Position numbers and translations under genes: made by a program
The notes under the pieces: generated by a model
Told to the model about the DNA's origin: nothing
The model's database searches: none
What the model saw: only the letters and a program-made list of their open reading frames with translations
Part shown: piece after piece, positions 27,264 to 38,600 of the stretch
Numbering within the stretch: position 1 is the stretch's first letter
Layout of the letters: every line of letters starts with the position of its first letter
NCBI GenBank assembly: GCA_021390615.1
Contig: JAJEJU010000024.1
Coordinates: 1,488,001 to 1,552,000, forward strand
From: Rhodanobacteraceae bacterium ZG21-1
Lineage (GTDB): Bacteria; Pseudomonadota; Gammaproteobacteria; Xanthomonadales; Rhodanobacteraceae
Direction of reading: 5' to 3'
DNA length: 64,000 nucleotides

Positions 27264-27423
27264 GTTGAGTTCCATTAAAAACCAAGCCGGTGCCGAGGAA
27301 ATTCCCATCGAAATTTGGGCCGCGCTCTGCCGCCCCGCTCATTATCTAAGCCAAGTTACACCGCAGGCGAGGGTTCACCTTTAGATGAAAGACCGACTCA
27401 ATTTCTTGCGAATATTGAGCATG
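27264..27423. mobile_element. MITE-like dispersed element, copy C (in 27084-27573 gap)
   Basis: The third copy aligns with A and B: GTTGAGTTCCATTAAAAACC, GAAATTCCCATCGAAATTTG, then GGGTTCACCTTTAGATGAAA and GACTCAATTTCTTGCG. It is more diverged. An additional right-end-like piece lies just before it at 27236-27285 (TTTCTCCACGAAAAAATCCG), so this copy may be compound. The rest of the 490-bp gap between BLUF and the toxin gene shows no gene. The toxin promoter must lie in or just after the element. Confidence 0.5.
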
Positions 27424-27562
27424 CATAAGCCGCAAGACATGCAATAACCCTGCGATAACAACCACAGGCGTAACGTGGCCGGGCACGCATCAGGGGACTG
27501 CGCTCAATAGCTATGTTGATTGCAGTTAGGTGAATGCCACGTAGGAATACAAGCTCAGGTTC

Positions 27563-27576
27563 GGGAGGCGTCCGTG
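27563..27576 (+). promoter_or_regulatory. Shine-Dalgarno and GTG start of the TcB-TcC gene
   Basis: GGGAGG at 27563-27568 is followed after five bases by GTG at 27574, in frame with the giant ORF. The alternative upstream TTG at 27520 has no comparable site. I therefore start the protein at 27574. Confidence 0.7.
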
Positions 27577-30500
27577 GGGGACGAGCGTCCGCAAGCCCGT
27601 GCAACAGCGAAGTACGGCGCAGATCGCGCCGGCCGCGCCGTTCCTAATGCGGAAGATGGCGCAACGCCCGGCACGCCCTCCCCTACTTCGGCCGGCTCCG
27701 CATCCTCTGCAACTTCCGGCACGCCCAAGCCACCGGAACTTCCCAAGGTAGCACTGCCAAAATCAGGCGGTGCGATCCACGGCATCGGCGAGAAATTCGC
27801 CGTTTCGGCAGCTACCGGTACCGGCAATTTGATGTTGCCGATTCCGCTGAGTCCTGCGCGCATGACGCCGCAACTGCACCTGGGCTACGACACCGGCGCG
27901 GGCAACGGCATTTTCGGCTTCGGCTGGACACTCGACCTGCCCGGCGTTCGCCGCAAGACAGACAAGGGATTGCCGCGCTACGACGACGTCGGCGAGTCCG
28001 ACGTCTTCATGCTTTCCGGCGCGGAAGATCTGGTGCCGCTGCTCGACGCCACCGGCGCGCGCATGACCTTGCCGCGCACGGTATTTGGCGTCGACTATGT
28101 CGTTTCTTTTTACCGGCCGCGCATCGAGGGCCTGTTCGCACACATCGAGCGCTGGCATGCGACGGCGTCAGGCATCAGCCATTGGCGTTCCATCAGCAAG
28201 GACAACGTCGTCACGCTCTACGGCTATGACACCGACAGCCGCGTATTCGACCCCGCCGATGCCACTCACGTGTACGAATGGCGCATCAGTCGCACCTGGG
28301 ATCTCAAGGGCAATGTCGTCGACTACGTTTATGCGCATGAGGACGGCGCAGGCGTCAATCCAGGCCAGGCTCATGAAATCAACCGCAACCTCGGCGCGCG
28401 TTGTGCGCAGACCTATTTGCGCAAAATCCAATACGGCAATCGCACGCCCTACTCCGTCGACTTCACGGCGAAAACTGAACCCGCCCTGCCCTCGGATTGG
28501 ATGTTCACGCTCTCGCTGGACTATGGCGATCACGCCAACGCAGGCATCGATCCGGATCAGCCCTGGCCATTGCGTGTCGATCCTTTCTCGACGTATCGGG
28601 CATGCTTCGAGGTGCGCACCTATCGTCGCGTCCAGCGTTTGTTGATGTTCAACAACTTTCCGAGCGAACCGAGCCTGCCCGCGAGCGGTCTGGTGCGATC
28701 GCTCGATCTCGTCTATTCGGATCAGCAAAATCCGCCGGACCCGAACGGACCGATTTACACGTTTCTCGTCTCGCTTACCCCTACTTCTTACCGGCAAGAC
28801 GGCAGCACGCTTTATACCAAGAGCCTGCCACCGCTCGCCTTCACCTACAGCCAGCCAGCCATCGACCCGACGGTGCGCTCGATCGATCGCCAGAGCCTGG
28901 GCAATCTGCCCGAGGGCGTGGACGGTTCGCGCTATCGCTGGATGGACCTTGACGGCGAGGGCTTGTCGGGCATCTTGAGCGAAACACCGGGAGCCTGGTA
29001 TTTCAAGCGCAATCTGAGCGCGGGCAATCTGGTCGAGGACACGAACGGCGACGCCACGCCCAGGCCCCTGTTCGCAGCCATGCAGGCCGTGGCGCAGGCG
29101 CCCGGTCACGGCGAACTCGCCAGTCGCCAGCTGATGGCGCTCGATGGCGACGGCATGGTGGATGTGATCGACTTCGCCGGCGGCGAAGCCGGCTATTACG
29201 CGCGCACGGTCGAGCGCGATTTTGCTCCGCTGCAACGCTTCAGTTCGCTACCGCAAATCGATTGGAGCGATCCCAATCTCAAGTTCATCGACGTCACCGG
29301 CGACGGCCTTGCCGACATCCTCGTTGCCGAGGAGGGCATCTTCACCTGGTACGCCGGACTCGGCTCCAACGGCTTCGATGTCGGCCAACTGGTACGCCTG
29401 CCGTGGGATGAAGATAAAGGGCCGACGGTCGTGTTCTCCGACGGCACCGACACGATCTTCATCGCCGACATGTCCGGCGACGGGCTCAACGATATCGTGC
29501 GGGTTCGCAACGGCGAGACCTGCTATTGGCCGAACCTGGGCTATGGCCGTTTCGGCGCGAAAGTGACGATGGATCAAGCGCCGCGTTTCGACTCCGAAGA
29601 CGCTTTCGATGCCAAACGCATCCGCCTCGCCGACATCGACGGAACCGGGTCGGCCGATATGCTCTACATCGGCCGCGAAGGTGTGCGCGCCTGGTTCAAC
29701 CAATCGGGAAACGCCTTCTCGTCGGTTACCCGCATCGCCGTATTCCCCACCGCAGACGCATTGGACAACGTACAGGTCACGGATTTGCTGGGCACGGGCA
29801 CCGCCTATCTGGTGTGGTCGTCGCCGTTGCCGGCATCCAGCAGCTCCCCCATGCGCTATGTGGATTTGATGGGCGGCGTGAAACCGCACCTGCTCACCAA
29901 CGTGCGCAACAACATGGGCGCGGAGTCGCGCATCACCTATGCGCCGTCGACCCGGTTCTATGTGCAGGACGAAATCAGCGGGCGGCCGTGGGTGACGCGC
30001 CTGCCGTTCCCGGTTTGGGTGGTCGCGCGCGTCGAGACTTTCGACTGGATCGGGCGCAATCGCCTGGTCTCGCGCTACGCCTATCATCACGGCTTTTTTG
30101 ACGGCCTCGAGCGCGAGTTTCGTGGTTTCGGCATGGTCGAACAATGGGACACCGAGGAATTCCGCAGCGACGAGGCGTTCGCCGACAACGACTTCGTCAA
30201 CTGGGATCAATCGTCCTGGTCGCCGCCGACGCTCACACGCACCTGGTTCTCCACCGGCGCCTTTGTCCAAGCCGGCGCGGTGACACAACAATATGCGAGC
30301 GAGTATTGGCTGGAACCTGCGCTGCGCGGCCCTCCGGCGGCCACCGGGGCGGCGGCGATGCGCCCGCCGGACAGCACGCTGCCTGATGGCCTCAGCGCTC
30401 TCGAATTGCGTGAAGCCTACCGCGCACTGAAAGGTCATGCGCTGCGCATCGAAACATTCAACGCCAACGATGCAGGCCCGATCGGCGCCCCATACAGCGT

Positions 30501-33500
30501 CGCGGAAAGTAACTTCACGATTCAATGCCTGCAGCCGCAAGGCGGGAATCTGCATGCCGTGATGGTCGTGCATCCGCGCGAGAACGTCATGCTGCACTAT
30601 GAGTGCGTGAACAGCGACCCGCGGGTGACTCACGAAGTCGTCCTGGAAGTCGACGCCTACGGCGATGTGCTCCGCACTGTCTCGATCGGCTACCCGCGCC
30701 GTGCCGGCCCGGCGCCCGAGCCGACACTCGACCACGCCACGCAAGCACGTCTGGCCTACGACCAGGGACGGTTGCATATGCGTGCCTCGGCCAACGGCTA
30801 CACGGTCGCCATCGACGACCTGAAAGGCTTGCCCGACAACTATCTTTCGCCGCGTCCATGCAGCCAGGACGTGGCCGAAATCACTGGCGTGGAACCTTCG
30901 GACAAAGGCTTCGGCAACGCCAGCCTGTTTTCCTTCGCGGAGCTGGACGGCCCCAGCAGCGCGCCAGGCATTTGGCAGCAAGCGTGGAGCGGCAGTTTCG
31001 ACATCCCCTACGAGGCGGTTCCCGCCGCCGATGTCGATGGCAACGGCCCTGCGGGCGCCACCGCATCGCTCACCCGTCGTTTCATTGCGCACACACAGAC
31101 GCAATACCGCAGCAACGATTTGACTGCCCTGCTCCCCTTCGGTCAGGCGCAATCGATGGCGATCGCGGGCCAGACGTTCAAGGCCGCGTCGACGCCCGGG
31201 TTTGCGAGCCTGATCTTCGGCGCACTCGCATCGAATGCGCTGTTCGCCGAAGGCGGCTATGTTCAGCTCACCGGCGACCCGCAATGGTGGGCGCCCTCGG
31301 CAAGAGACTATCTGTCACCGGGCGATACCGATACGCCCGCGCAGGAACTCGCCTATGCGCAGGCACACTTCTTCCAGACCATGCGCAGTGTCGATCCGTT
31401 CGGCGGCATCTCGCGTGTCGCCTACGATGGCGACGACCTCCTGCCGATCAGCGTGACCGACCCAGTCGGCAACGTCACCACCTGCAGCAATGACTACCGC
31501 ATGCTTGCGCCGGTCCAGGTGGTCGATCCCAACGGCAATCGCAGCGCAGCGGTGTTCGACACGCTGGGCATGATCACGGCAACCGCCGTGATGGGCAAGA
31601 CCACGGAAAATCTGGGCGATGCACTCGCCGGCTTTTCCGTCGATCTCGACGACGCGACCATCGCGGCGTACTTCGCCGACCCGCTAGCCGATCCGACCGC
31701 TCTGATAGGATCGGCAACGACGCGCGTGATTGCCGATCCCGCCGCCTACTTTCGCACGCAGACGAGCGCATCGCCATCGCCGCTCGCCGTGGCCGTCATC
31801 ACACGCGAAACCCACAGTGCAGACCTGGCGCAAGGCGCGGTGTCTGCTTACCAATATGCCTTCGCCTACAACGACGGGCTGGGTCGCGTGGTGCAGCACA
31901 AGGCGCTCACGGCGGCGGGGCCGCTCAGCGATGGTGGTGCCAGCGTATCGCCACGTTGGCTAGGATCGGGCTGGACGATTTTCAACAACAAGGGCAAGCC
32001 GGTCCGCCAGTACGAGCCATTCTTCTCCGCCACCAGTAACTTCGAATTCGATGCACAGACCGGCGTCAGCAGTGTGCTTCTATACGATCCCGCCGGGCGC
32101 GCCGTGGCGACGCTTCATCCCGACGCCAGCTGGGAAAAGATCGTGTTCTCCGCGTGGCGGCAGGAAAACTGGGATCGTGACGACACCGCGCTGATTGCCG
32201 ATCCACGCACCGATACCGACGTAGGCGCCTACTTCCAGCAGGTGCTTCCGTCGGGCACCTTCACCTCGTGGTACGCCATGCGCATCGGCGGCACTTTCGG
32301 CCCGGACGCGGAATCGAAGGCCGCTCAACAAGACGCTGCGACCAAGACAGCAGCAGCGGCGGCAACGCCCGCCGTCTCGCATGCGGACGCCTTAGGTCGC
32401 ACCTGCCTGTCCATCCTCGACAACGGCGGCGGCACGCGATACGCCACGCGAACAGCACTCGATACCGAAGGCAAACCGCTGGCGGTATTCGACGCGCTTG
32501 GCAGACGCACCCAAGAGTACGTATTGCGCTCGCCGCTGACGGGTGGCGGCTTCAAATACGTCGCAGGGACGGACATGGCCGGCACGCCGCTCTACCACAT
32601 CAATGCCGATGCCGGCGGGCGCACGACGTTCAGCGACATCGCCGGCCAGCCCATTCGAGTGTGGGATGCACGCGGCCAGGCGTTTCGCCTCACCTATGAT
32701 GCGGCACGGCGATCCACGCACCGCTTCGTCAGTGTCAACGGTGCAGCGGAAACCCTGCTCGATCTCAGCATCTATGGCGAGGGACAGCCCGCCGCCAATC
32801 TCTGCGGCAAGGTGTTCCGTCACTACGACGGCGCCGGCTACAGCCAGAATACCGCTTACGATTTCAAAGGCAATCTGGTCAGCCTGGGCCGGCAATTGGC
32901 GGTGGCCTACAAGGCGAGCCCCGACTGGACAGCGCTTGCCAATCTCACCTCGGCCAGCGACCTTGATGCCGCCGCGACATCCGCCGGCCTGGTTCCCACG
33001 GGCGACGGTGGACGAGACCATTTCGTCAGCACGGTGATGTTCGACGCCTTGAACCGGCAGATACAGAGCGTGTCACCGGCCAATCCAACGATGCAGCCCA
33101 ACGTGACGCAGCACGGCTACGACGCCGGCGGCCAATTGAGCCGGGTCGATGTCTGGTTGCAGCAGGCTGCCGCTCCGACGACGCTGCTCGATCCAGCGAC
33201 GGCCGACCGGCATGCGGTCACAACGATCGCCTATAACGCACGCGGTCAACGTGCCTCGATCACCTACGGCAACGGCGTTTCCACCGCCTATGCATACGAT
33301 CCGCTCACGTTCCGGCTTACCCAGCTGACCAGCACGCGGCCGGCATCCTTCGCGGCCAATCAGCAAACCGTGCAGTTGCTGCGCTACTTCTACGACCCGG
33401 TGGGCAACATCACGCGGCTGCGCGACGATGCCGATATCCAGGACGTGATCTATTTTCAGAACCAGCGGGTCGAACCCTCGGCCGATTACACCTATGACCC

Positions 33501-35517
33501 GCTGTACCGATTGATCGCAGCGAGCGGGCGCGAACATCTTGGCCAGACCAACGGCGCCCTGAATGCCGCCGCCCAGGTGACCGACGACGATTCGTTCCGT
33601 GTGCATTTACCGCAGCCCGGCGATGGCCATGCCATGGGCACCTATGTCGAAACCTACGCTTACGATCCGCTCGACAACCTTCTTACGGTGACGCATCAGG
33701 TGGCATCAGGCGGCTGGACGCGGCGCTACACCTACACCGAGACGTCGCGCATCGTGGCGACTGAAACGGGCAATCGGCTCAGCACCACCAGCCTGCCGGG
33801 TGATCCTGCAGCAGGGCCTTACAGCGCGAAATATACCTACGATGCGCACGGAAACATGGTGCAAATGCCATCGCTGCCGACAATGGTCTGGAGCGAAGAC
33901 GATTTTCTGCGCGCCACCGCACGCACGATTGCGAACACCGGAACCCCGGCAACCACCTATTACGCCTGTGCCGCGGGTGGCGAGCGCGTGCGCAAAATTT
34001 CCGAAACGCAAGCCGCCGCCGGCGTCACCGCCGTGTGCGCGTCCGAGCGGATTTATCTGGACGGCGTCGAGCTGTATCGCGAGTATGCCGCGGACGGAAC
34101 AACGCCAACGCTGATACGCGAGACCTATCCGATCATGGCCGGCGAGCGCGTCGATGTACGTGTCGAGACGCGCACGCTCGGTACCGATGCGGGTTCCGCT
34201 CGACAAGTCCGTTATCAATTCACCAATCACCTGGGCTCGGCGACGCTGGAACTCGGCGACGCGGCTGAAGTGATTACTTATGAAGAATATTTCCCCTACG
34301 GCGCGACGTCGTATCAAGCGGTTGAGAACCAGACCGACGTCACCAAACGCTATCGCTATACCGGCAAGGAACTCGACCAGGAGAACGGCCTGTACTACCA
34401 GGGGGCTCGTTATTACGCGGCATGGCTGGGGCGATGGACGGCGTGCGATCCGGCGGGGATGGTCGACGGCGCAAACTTGTATCGCTATGCCCGATCGAGG
34501 CCCACCGGTCTGGTCGACCATACGGGACTCAATCCAACGCCGCCACCGCTGCCCAATGCCGGAGAACACCCGACAGCCGTCCTTGCCGAGAGCGAGTTCA
34601 ACTCCTCATGGGAGGCGGCACTGCAGCAGCGCTACAGCGCTGGCAGCCTCTCTGCCAATCTGGCCAAATATCGACAGCAGCTAGACCAAGCCGCGAATCG
34701 GACCGGATTCGCGGCGCAAGAATACGATGCCGTTCGCGGCATTTTCCGGCGCCTTGTCGCCGCCAATCCGAAACTGTCGCAATACGATTGGACCGATACT
34801 CAGCTGCATCACATTTCGCCCAAAGCGGCTCCACCCGTGCCGGAACCAGAACGTGCGGTAGATCCTAACAATTTGCTTTTTACTCGCGGCAACGCTCGCA
34901 GCGCAGGGACTACACACAACGCCGCTCAATACGGTCCGACACCCCAGCGCCCGCATGTCAATGAAAGCGCACGCCAAGGATTCGTTGCGAAGCAGGCACA
35001 AAAGGGCGCGGCGCCCGCACCCAAGGCAGCACCTGCACCCAAAGCGGTCGCCGAGCCACCGCCGGCACCTGCCGCGCCTCCCGAAACACCCATCGGGCCG
35101 CCCGCACCCGAGGTACCGTACGGGCCGCCCGCACCCGATGCCCCCATTGGGCCGCCAGTGACGGAAGGCGTGACGGCTCCTCCCCCCGAAGTCATACCGG
35201 CGCCGAAACCGGAGGCGTTGCCCGCGGTCGAGCCAGTGGCGCCTCGTGTCGCGCCCGGCGGTACCGCGGCGGCAGGGGAGACAGTGCTTGGACGTGTCGC
35301 CGGGGCGGCAGGCACGGTGGGGTCCGTCTTAGGCGTATTTGGCCACGTTTTATTGATTAAAAAAGTCGCCGAAGATCTGGAAATGCGCATGAATCCCGGC
35401 ACGGACAAGTTAGGGCCGGTGGGAACACGGCGTGTCGATTCCATGGGCACGGTTTGGATTCGCCTCGATAAAGAGACATGGGTAACCGAGGCTTACTACG
35501 CTCATTACACCAGCTAG
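27574..35517 (+). CDS. Natural TcB-TcC fusion toxin subunit (SpvB-TcdB-RHS), copy 2
   Basis: The 2647-residue protein joins TcB and TcC in one chain. After a Pro/Ser-rich leader come the SpvB domain (residues ~65-330, starting GGAIHGIGEKFAVSAATGTG), the TcdB middle/VCBS region (~450-1040, e.g. YRWMDLDGEGLSGILSETPG and GDGLNDIVRVRNGETCYWPN), the remaining TcB part, and RHS/YD repeats (~1590-2319). The RHS core end is GRWTACDPAGMVDGANLYRY near residue 2286 and DHTGL just after. The last ~328 residues are the variable cargo. It has QLHHISPK near residue 2410 and DPNNLLFTRGN, resembling LHH/HNH-type nucleases, then Pro-rich repeats and a hydrophobic stretch (GTVGSVLGVFGHVLLIKKVA). It lies 85 bp before TcA1 on the same strand. 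The core ends with an Asp-containing motif consistent with autoproteolytic release of the cargo. The nuclease call is tentative. Confidence 0.93.
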   Translation: MGDERPQARATAKYGADRAGRAVPNAEDGATPGTPSPTSAGSASSATSGTPKPPELPKVALPKSGGAIHGIGEKFAVSAATGTGNLMLPIPLSPARMTPQLHLGYDTGAGNGIFGFGWTLDLPGVRRKTDKGLPRYDDVGESDVFMLSGAEDLVPLLDATGARMTLPRTVFGVDYVVSFYRPRIEGLFAHIERWHATASGISHWRSISKDNVVTLYGYDTDSRVFDPADATHVYEWRISRTWDLKGNVVDYVYAHEDGAGVNPGQAHEINRNLGARCAQTYLRKIQYGNRTPYSVDFTAKTEPALPSDWMFTLSLDYGDHANAGIDPDQPWPLRVDPFSTYRACFEVRTYRRVQRLLMFNNFPSEPSLPASGLVRSLDLVYSDQQNPPDPNGPIYTFLVSLTPTSYRQDGSTLYTKSLPPLAFTYSQPAIDPTVRSIDRQSLGNLPEGVDGSRYRWMDLDGEGLSGILSETPGAWYFKRNLSAGNLVEDTNGDATPRPLFAAMQAVAQAPGHGELASRQLMALDGDGMVDVIDFAGGEAGYYARTVERDFAPLQRFSSLPQIDWSDPNLKFIDVTGDGLADILVAEEGIFTWYAGLGSNGFDVGQLVRLPWDEDKGPTVVFSDGTDTIFIADMSGDGLNDIVRVRNGETCYWPNLGYGRFGAKVTMDQAPRFDSEDAFDAKRIRLADIDGTGSADMLYIGREGVRAWFNQSGNAFSSVTRIAVFPTADALDNVQVTDLLGTGTAYLVWSSPLPASSSSPMRYVDLMGGVKPHLLTNVRNNMGAESRITYAPSTRFYVQDEISGRPWVTRLPFPVWVVARVETFDWIGRNRLVSRYAYHHGFFDGLEREFRGFGMVEQWDTEEFRSDEAFADNDFVNWDQSSWSPPTLTRTWFSTGAFVQAGAVTQQYASEYWLEPALRGPPAATGAAAMRPPDSTLPDGLSALELREAYRALKGHALRIETFNANDAGPIGAPYSVAESNFTIQCLQPQGGNLHAVMVVHPRENVMLHYECVNSDPRVTHEVVLEVDAYGDVLRTVSIGYPRRAGPAPEPTLDHATQARLAYDQGRLHMRASANGYTVAIDDLKGLPDNYLSPRPCSQDVAEITGVEPSDKGFGNASLFSFAELDGPSSAPGIWQQAWSGSFDIPYEAVPAADVDGNGPAGATASLTRRFIAHTQTQYRSNDLTALLPFGQAQSMAIAGQTFKAASTPGFASLIFGALASNALFAEGGYVQLTGDPQWWAPSARDYLSPGDTDTPAQELAYAQAHFFQTMRSVDPFGGISRVAYDGDDLLPISVTDPVGNVTTCSNDYRMLAPVQVVDPNGNRSAAVFDTLGMITATAVMGKTTENLGDALAGFSVDLDDATIAAYFADPLADPTALIGSATTRVIADPAAYFRTQTSASPSPLAVAVITRETHSADLAQGAVSAYQYAFAYNDGLGRVVQHKALTAAGPLSDGGASVSPRWLGSGWTIFNNKGKPVRQYEPFFSATSNFEFDAQTGVSSVLLYDPAGRAVATLHPDASWEKIVFSAWRQENWDRDDTALIADPRTDTDVGAYFQQVLPSGTFTSWYAMRIGGTFGPDAESKAAQQDAATKTAAAAATPAVSHADALGRTCLSILDNGGGTRYATRTALDTEGKPLAVFDALGRRTQEYVLRSPLTGGGFKYVAGTDMAGTPLYHINADAGGRTTFSDIAGQPIRVWDARGQAFRLTYDAARRSTHRFVSVNGAAETLLDLSIYGEGQPAANLCGKVFRHYDGAGYSQNTAYDFKGNLVSLGRQLAVAYKASPDWTALANLTSASDLDAAATSAGLVPTGDGGRDHFVSTVMFDALNRQIQSVSPANPTMQPNVTQHGYDAGGQLSRVDVWLQQAAAPTTLLDPATADRHAVTTIAYNARGQRASITYGNGVSTAYAYDPLTFRLTQLTSTRPASFAANQQTVQLLRYFYDPVGNITRLRDDADIQDVIYFQNQRVEPSADYTYDPLYRLIAASGREHLGQTNGALNAAAQVTDDDSFRVHLPQPGDGHAMGTYVETYAYDPLDNLLTVTHQVASGGWTRRYTYTETSRIVATETGNRLSTTSLPGDPAAGPYSAKYTYDAHGNMVQMPSLPTMVWSEDDFLRATARTIANTGTPATTYYACAAGGERVRKISETQAAAGVTAVCASERIYLDGVELYREYAADGTTPTLIRETYPIMAGERVDVRVETRTLGTDAGSARQVRYQFTNHLGSATLELGDAAEVITYEEYFPYGATSYQAVENQTDVTKRYRYTGKELDQENGLYYQGARYYAAWLGRWTACDPAGMVDGANLYRYARSRPTGLVDHTGLNPTPPPLPNAGEHPTAVLAESEFNSSWEAALQQRYSAGSLSANLAKYRQQLDQAANRTGFAAQEYDAVRGIFRRLVAANPKLSQYDWTDTQLHHISPKAAPPVPEPERAVDPNNLLFTRGNARSAGTTHNAAQYGPTPQRPHVNESARQGFVAKQAQKGAAPAPKAAPAPKAVAEPPPAPAAPPETPIGPPAPEVPYGPPAPDAPIGPPVTEGVTAPPPEVIPAPKPEALPAVEPVAPRVAPGGTAAAGETVLGRVAGAAGTVGSVLGVFGHVLLIKKVAEDLEMRMNPGTDKLGPVGTRRVDSMGTVWIRLDKETWVTEAYYAHYTS

Positions 35518-35602
35518 CGAGCGTCGAGTTCATCGCAATTCCTGGTTCGATCCAAACACGGCGCAGTGGTATGCCGAAAGTCAAACGGATGGGAGATTCG
35601 TC

Positions 35603-38600
35603 ATGAACCTGCAAGGTCGCAATCTCATCGAAGGCGTCACCGGCGCCGACGTCGGCGCGCTGCAGAGGGAGCTTGCCCAACTCGGCTGCGCCATTCCCCC
35701 GGCGGAAGCCCAAGCCACGCAATTCGGTGCCGGTACGCTCGCTGCCGTACAAAAAATGCAGGCAACCAAAGGGCTCGCGGCGACCGGCGTGGTCGATGCG
35801 GCTACGGCGGAGGCGCTGACTCAACTCATCAGTGAATGTACCTACGTCGTCTCGGGCAACGTCAGCAGCACAACATCGCTTGCGCTGGGCGGATTGAAAG
35901 TGCAATTGGTCGACAAGAATGTCGGCGGCGATATCGTAGAAGGCTCCACCACCACGGATGTCAATGGCGCCTATGCCATCAGCGTGGTCATCGGCCATCC
36001 AACTTCCGCGGCACGACGGAAGATCCAGCCGGACCTGCAGACGCAGGTCATCCAGATTGGAGCTAACGGCGCATCGACGGTCGTGGCCGCCTCGGCAGTC
36101 GCGCTCAACGCCGTCTCGCCGCTCAGCCTGGACATCGTCCTGCCCGCGGCGACGACGGGCCTGCCGAGCGAGTACGAAACGCTGACCGCAGCGCTTGGGC
36201 GCGCCACCAGTACGCCGCTGAAGAACCTCAAGGAAACCGACACGATCCAGGATGTCACCTATCTCAGCGTCAGATCCGGTTGGGATGCGCGTGCGGTAGC
36301 GATGGCCTCGCTGGCCGATCAGTTTTCCACGATCACCGTGCCGGCCGACGTCGCACCGCCGAACGCCGCTGCGCTGGCCGCGACTGCAACGATCCCGCCC
36401 CCTGCAGCTGCAGCTGCGTCGACACCAGCCAGCCTGCAACCTGCGTTCTATTACGCGCTGTTCCGCGCCGGCCTTCCCGCCGACTCCGCCGCGCTGTTCA
36501 TGGCCGGTGCGCCAACGGTGCAGGCGATCTGGACGCAAGCCATTGCGCAGAACGTCATACCTGCCGCATTGAACTCGGCCATTCCGCAAGCCATCGCCAC
36601 GTTTCAATCGCTGGCCGGCGCGCAGCGGCTGACCACCGCGCCGAGCTTTGGCGTTTCCACGCTGCAGGCGCTGGTCACGCCGATCCTCGAGGGTGCGGGT
36701 CGGGCACATCAGTTCGCCGCCTTGTTGACGCAGCACGCCGGAGACTGGACGAATTTCTGGGCAGACGTCGGCAAGACCTTCGGCACAGCGACTCAGCAGA
36801 AGTTGCAGCTGATCGGCCAGCTCTCCTATTTGACTCTCGACAACGCACCCCTGATCGGCGCGCTCACTACGCAGGCACAGACCCCGATCGCCGAGCCCGT
36901 CGACCTGGCGACCCAGGGCTATTGGGACGCCGGCAAATGGGCGCCGCTGATCGGCTCCGCCATTCCAACCGGCATGGCCGGCAGCACCGTCCAGGAGCAA
37001 GCCGCCAATTATGCGCAGGTGCTGGCTGCGCACGTGCGGCTGAGCTTCCCCACCGCCACGCTTGCCGGCCAGATCAAGGCGGGCAGCGTGCATCTGTCCG
37101 ATACCGTGGCGGTCGGCAATGAGGTGACGACCTTCCTTGCGGCACACCAGGCGGATTTCGTGATCGGCGTGGAACCGATCGACGCCTACGTCGCGCGCGT
37201 CAACGTGCAGCCGCCGCCGTCGAAATCGGCGGTGTTCCAGATGAAAAGACTGCATCGCGTGATCCAGATGACGCCTAGCGACACCGCGATGACGGCGATG
37301 CTCGGCGCCAATCTCGATTCGGCCTATGCGGTCATGCGCTACAACCAGGCCAACTTCGTGCGCAACTTCAGCGCAAGCCTGGGCGATGCGGATACCGCTA
37401 CCCGCGTCTATCTGCGCGCACGACAAATCCATGGCGCATCGCTCAACGTGGCCATGAGCTATGCCAACGCGCGCAACGCGCTCAACGTTGGCGGCAGTGC
37501 GCAAGTGATGGGCAATACCAGCGCAAGCAGCGTGGGAACCACCGCTGCCGCTGCCACACTGGAAGAGCTGTTCGGCTCGCTCGACAGCTGCGATTGCGAG
37601 GATTGCGAATCGATCCTCAGCCCGGCCGCCTATCTGGTCGATCTGCTGCACTATCTCGATCAGCCAGTCCCGGCAGGGTCGACCGATGCCAACCCCCAAA
37701 CCGTGTTGTTCAGCCGGCGTCCCGATCTGCAATATCTGCCACTGAGCTGCGAGAACACCGACGTCGCCCTGCCCTACATCGACATCGTCAACGAAACCCT
37801 GGAAGCGTTCGTCGCCGGCGGCGGCAGCCTCACCGACTTTCAAGGCTTCGACACCGGCGCCACAGCCACCTCGGCCGAGCTGATCGCGGTGCCGCAGAAC
37901 ATCGACAACGCAGCGTACATCACGTTGCAAAACAGTTTCTTCCCGACACCGCTGCCGTTCAACCGGCCGCTCGCACTGCTGCGCCAGCACATCGGCGCGC
38001 TGAACCTCTCCTTGCCCGACGCCATGGAAACCTTGCGCAAGGACGATTCCCTGGGCGGCGGCAGCCTCATCAGCACCGGCTACGGCTGGAACGACATCCT
38101 GATCGAGCGCTTGCAGATCTCGCGTGACGAGCTGCGGGTGTTCACCGACCCGACACTCACCTTAGGCGATTTGACCGGGCTTCCCCCGGCGACGGCGCTG
38201 TCCACCCTACAGACGATGAGCCTGTACGACATCGTCCGCCGCTTCCAGATCACTTACGACGACATCGTCGCGGTATTGACGACGCAATTCATCAATCCGA
38301 ACGCCGTACTGATCGAGCGCGTGCAGCGGCTCGGCGCACCTTTCACCACGATCCAGGCGCTGAAGAACAACCCCAGCGCGGTGGCGCCCGACTTCATCGC
38401 CGCGCTGCCGGCGAATCTCGATTACGCGCAATACGGCGGCACCGGACCGCAGGACGTGGTGACCTGGCTGTGCAATCCGGCCAACTACAACGCCTTGATG
38501 AGCTTGATCACGATCGCCAATCCGACTTCCGGGGCCATCGATTGCACGGGCGAACAATTGCAGCTGCGCTATGCCAACCCCGACGCCGCGCTGAACATGT

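Noticed and set aside
27520..27573. TTG start at 27520 for the TcB-TcC gene
   Set aside because: GTG 27574 has a good GGGAGG site at proper spacing. The TTG has none, and the extra 18 residues are not part of the SpvB family.
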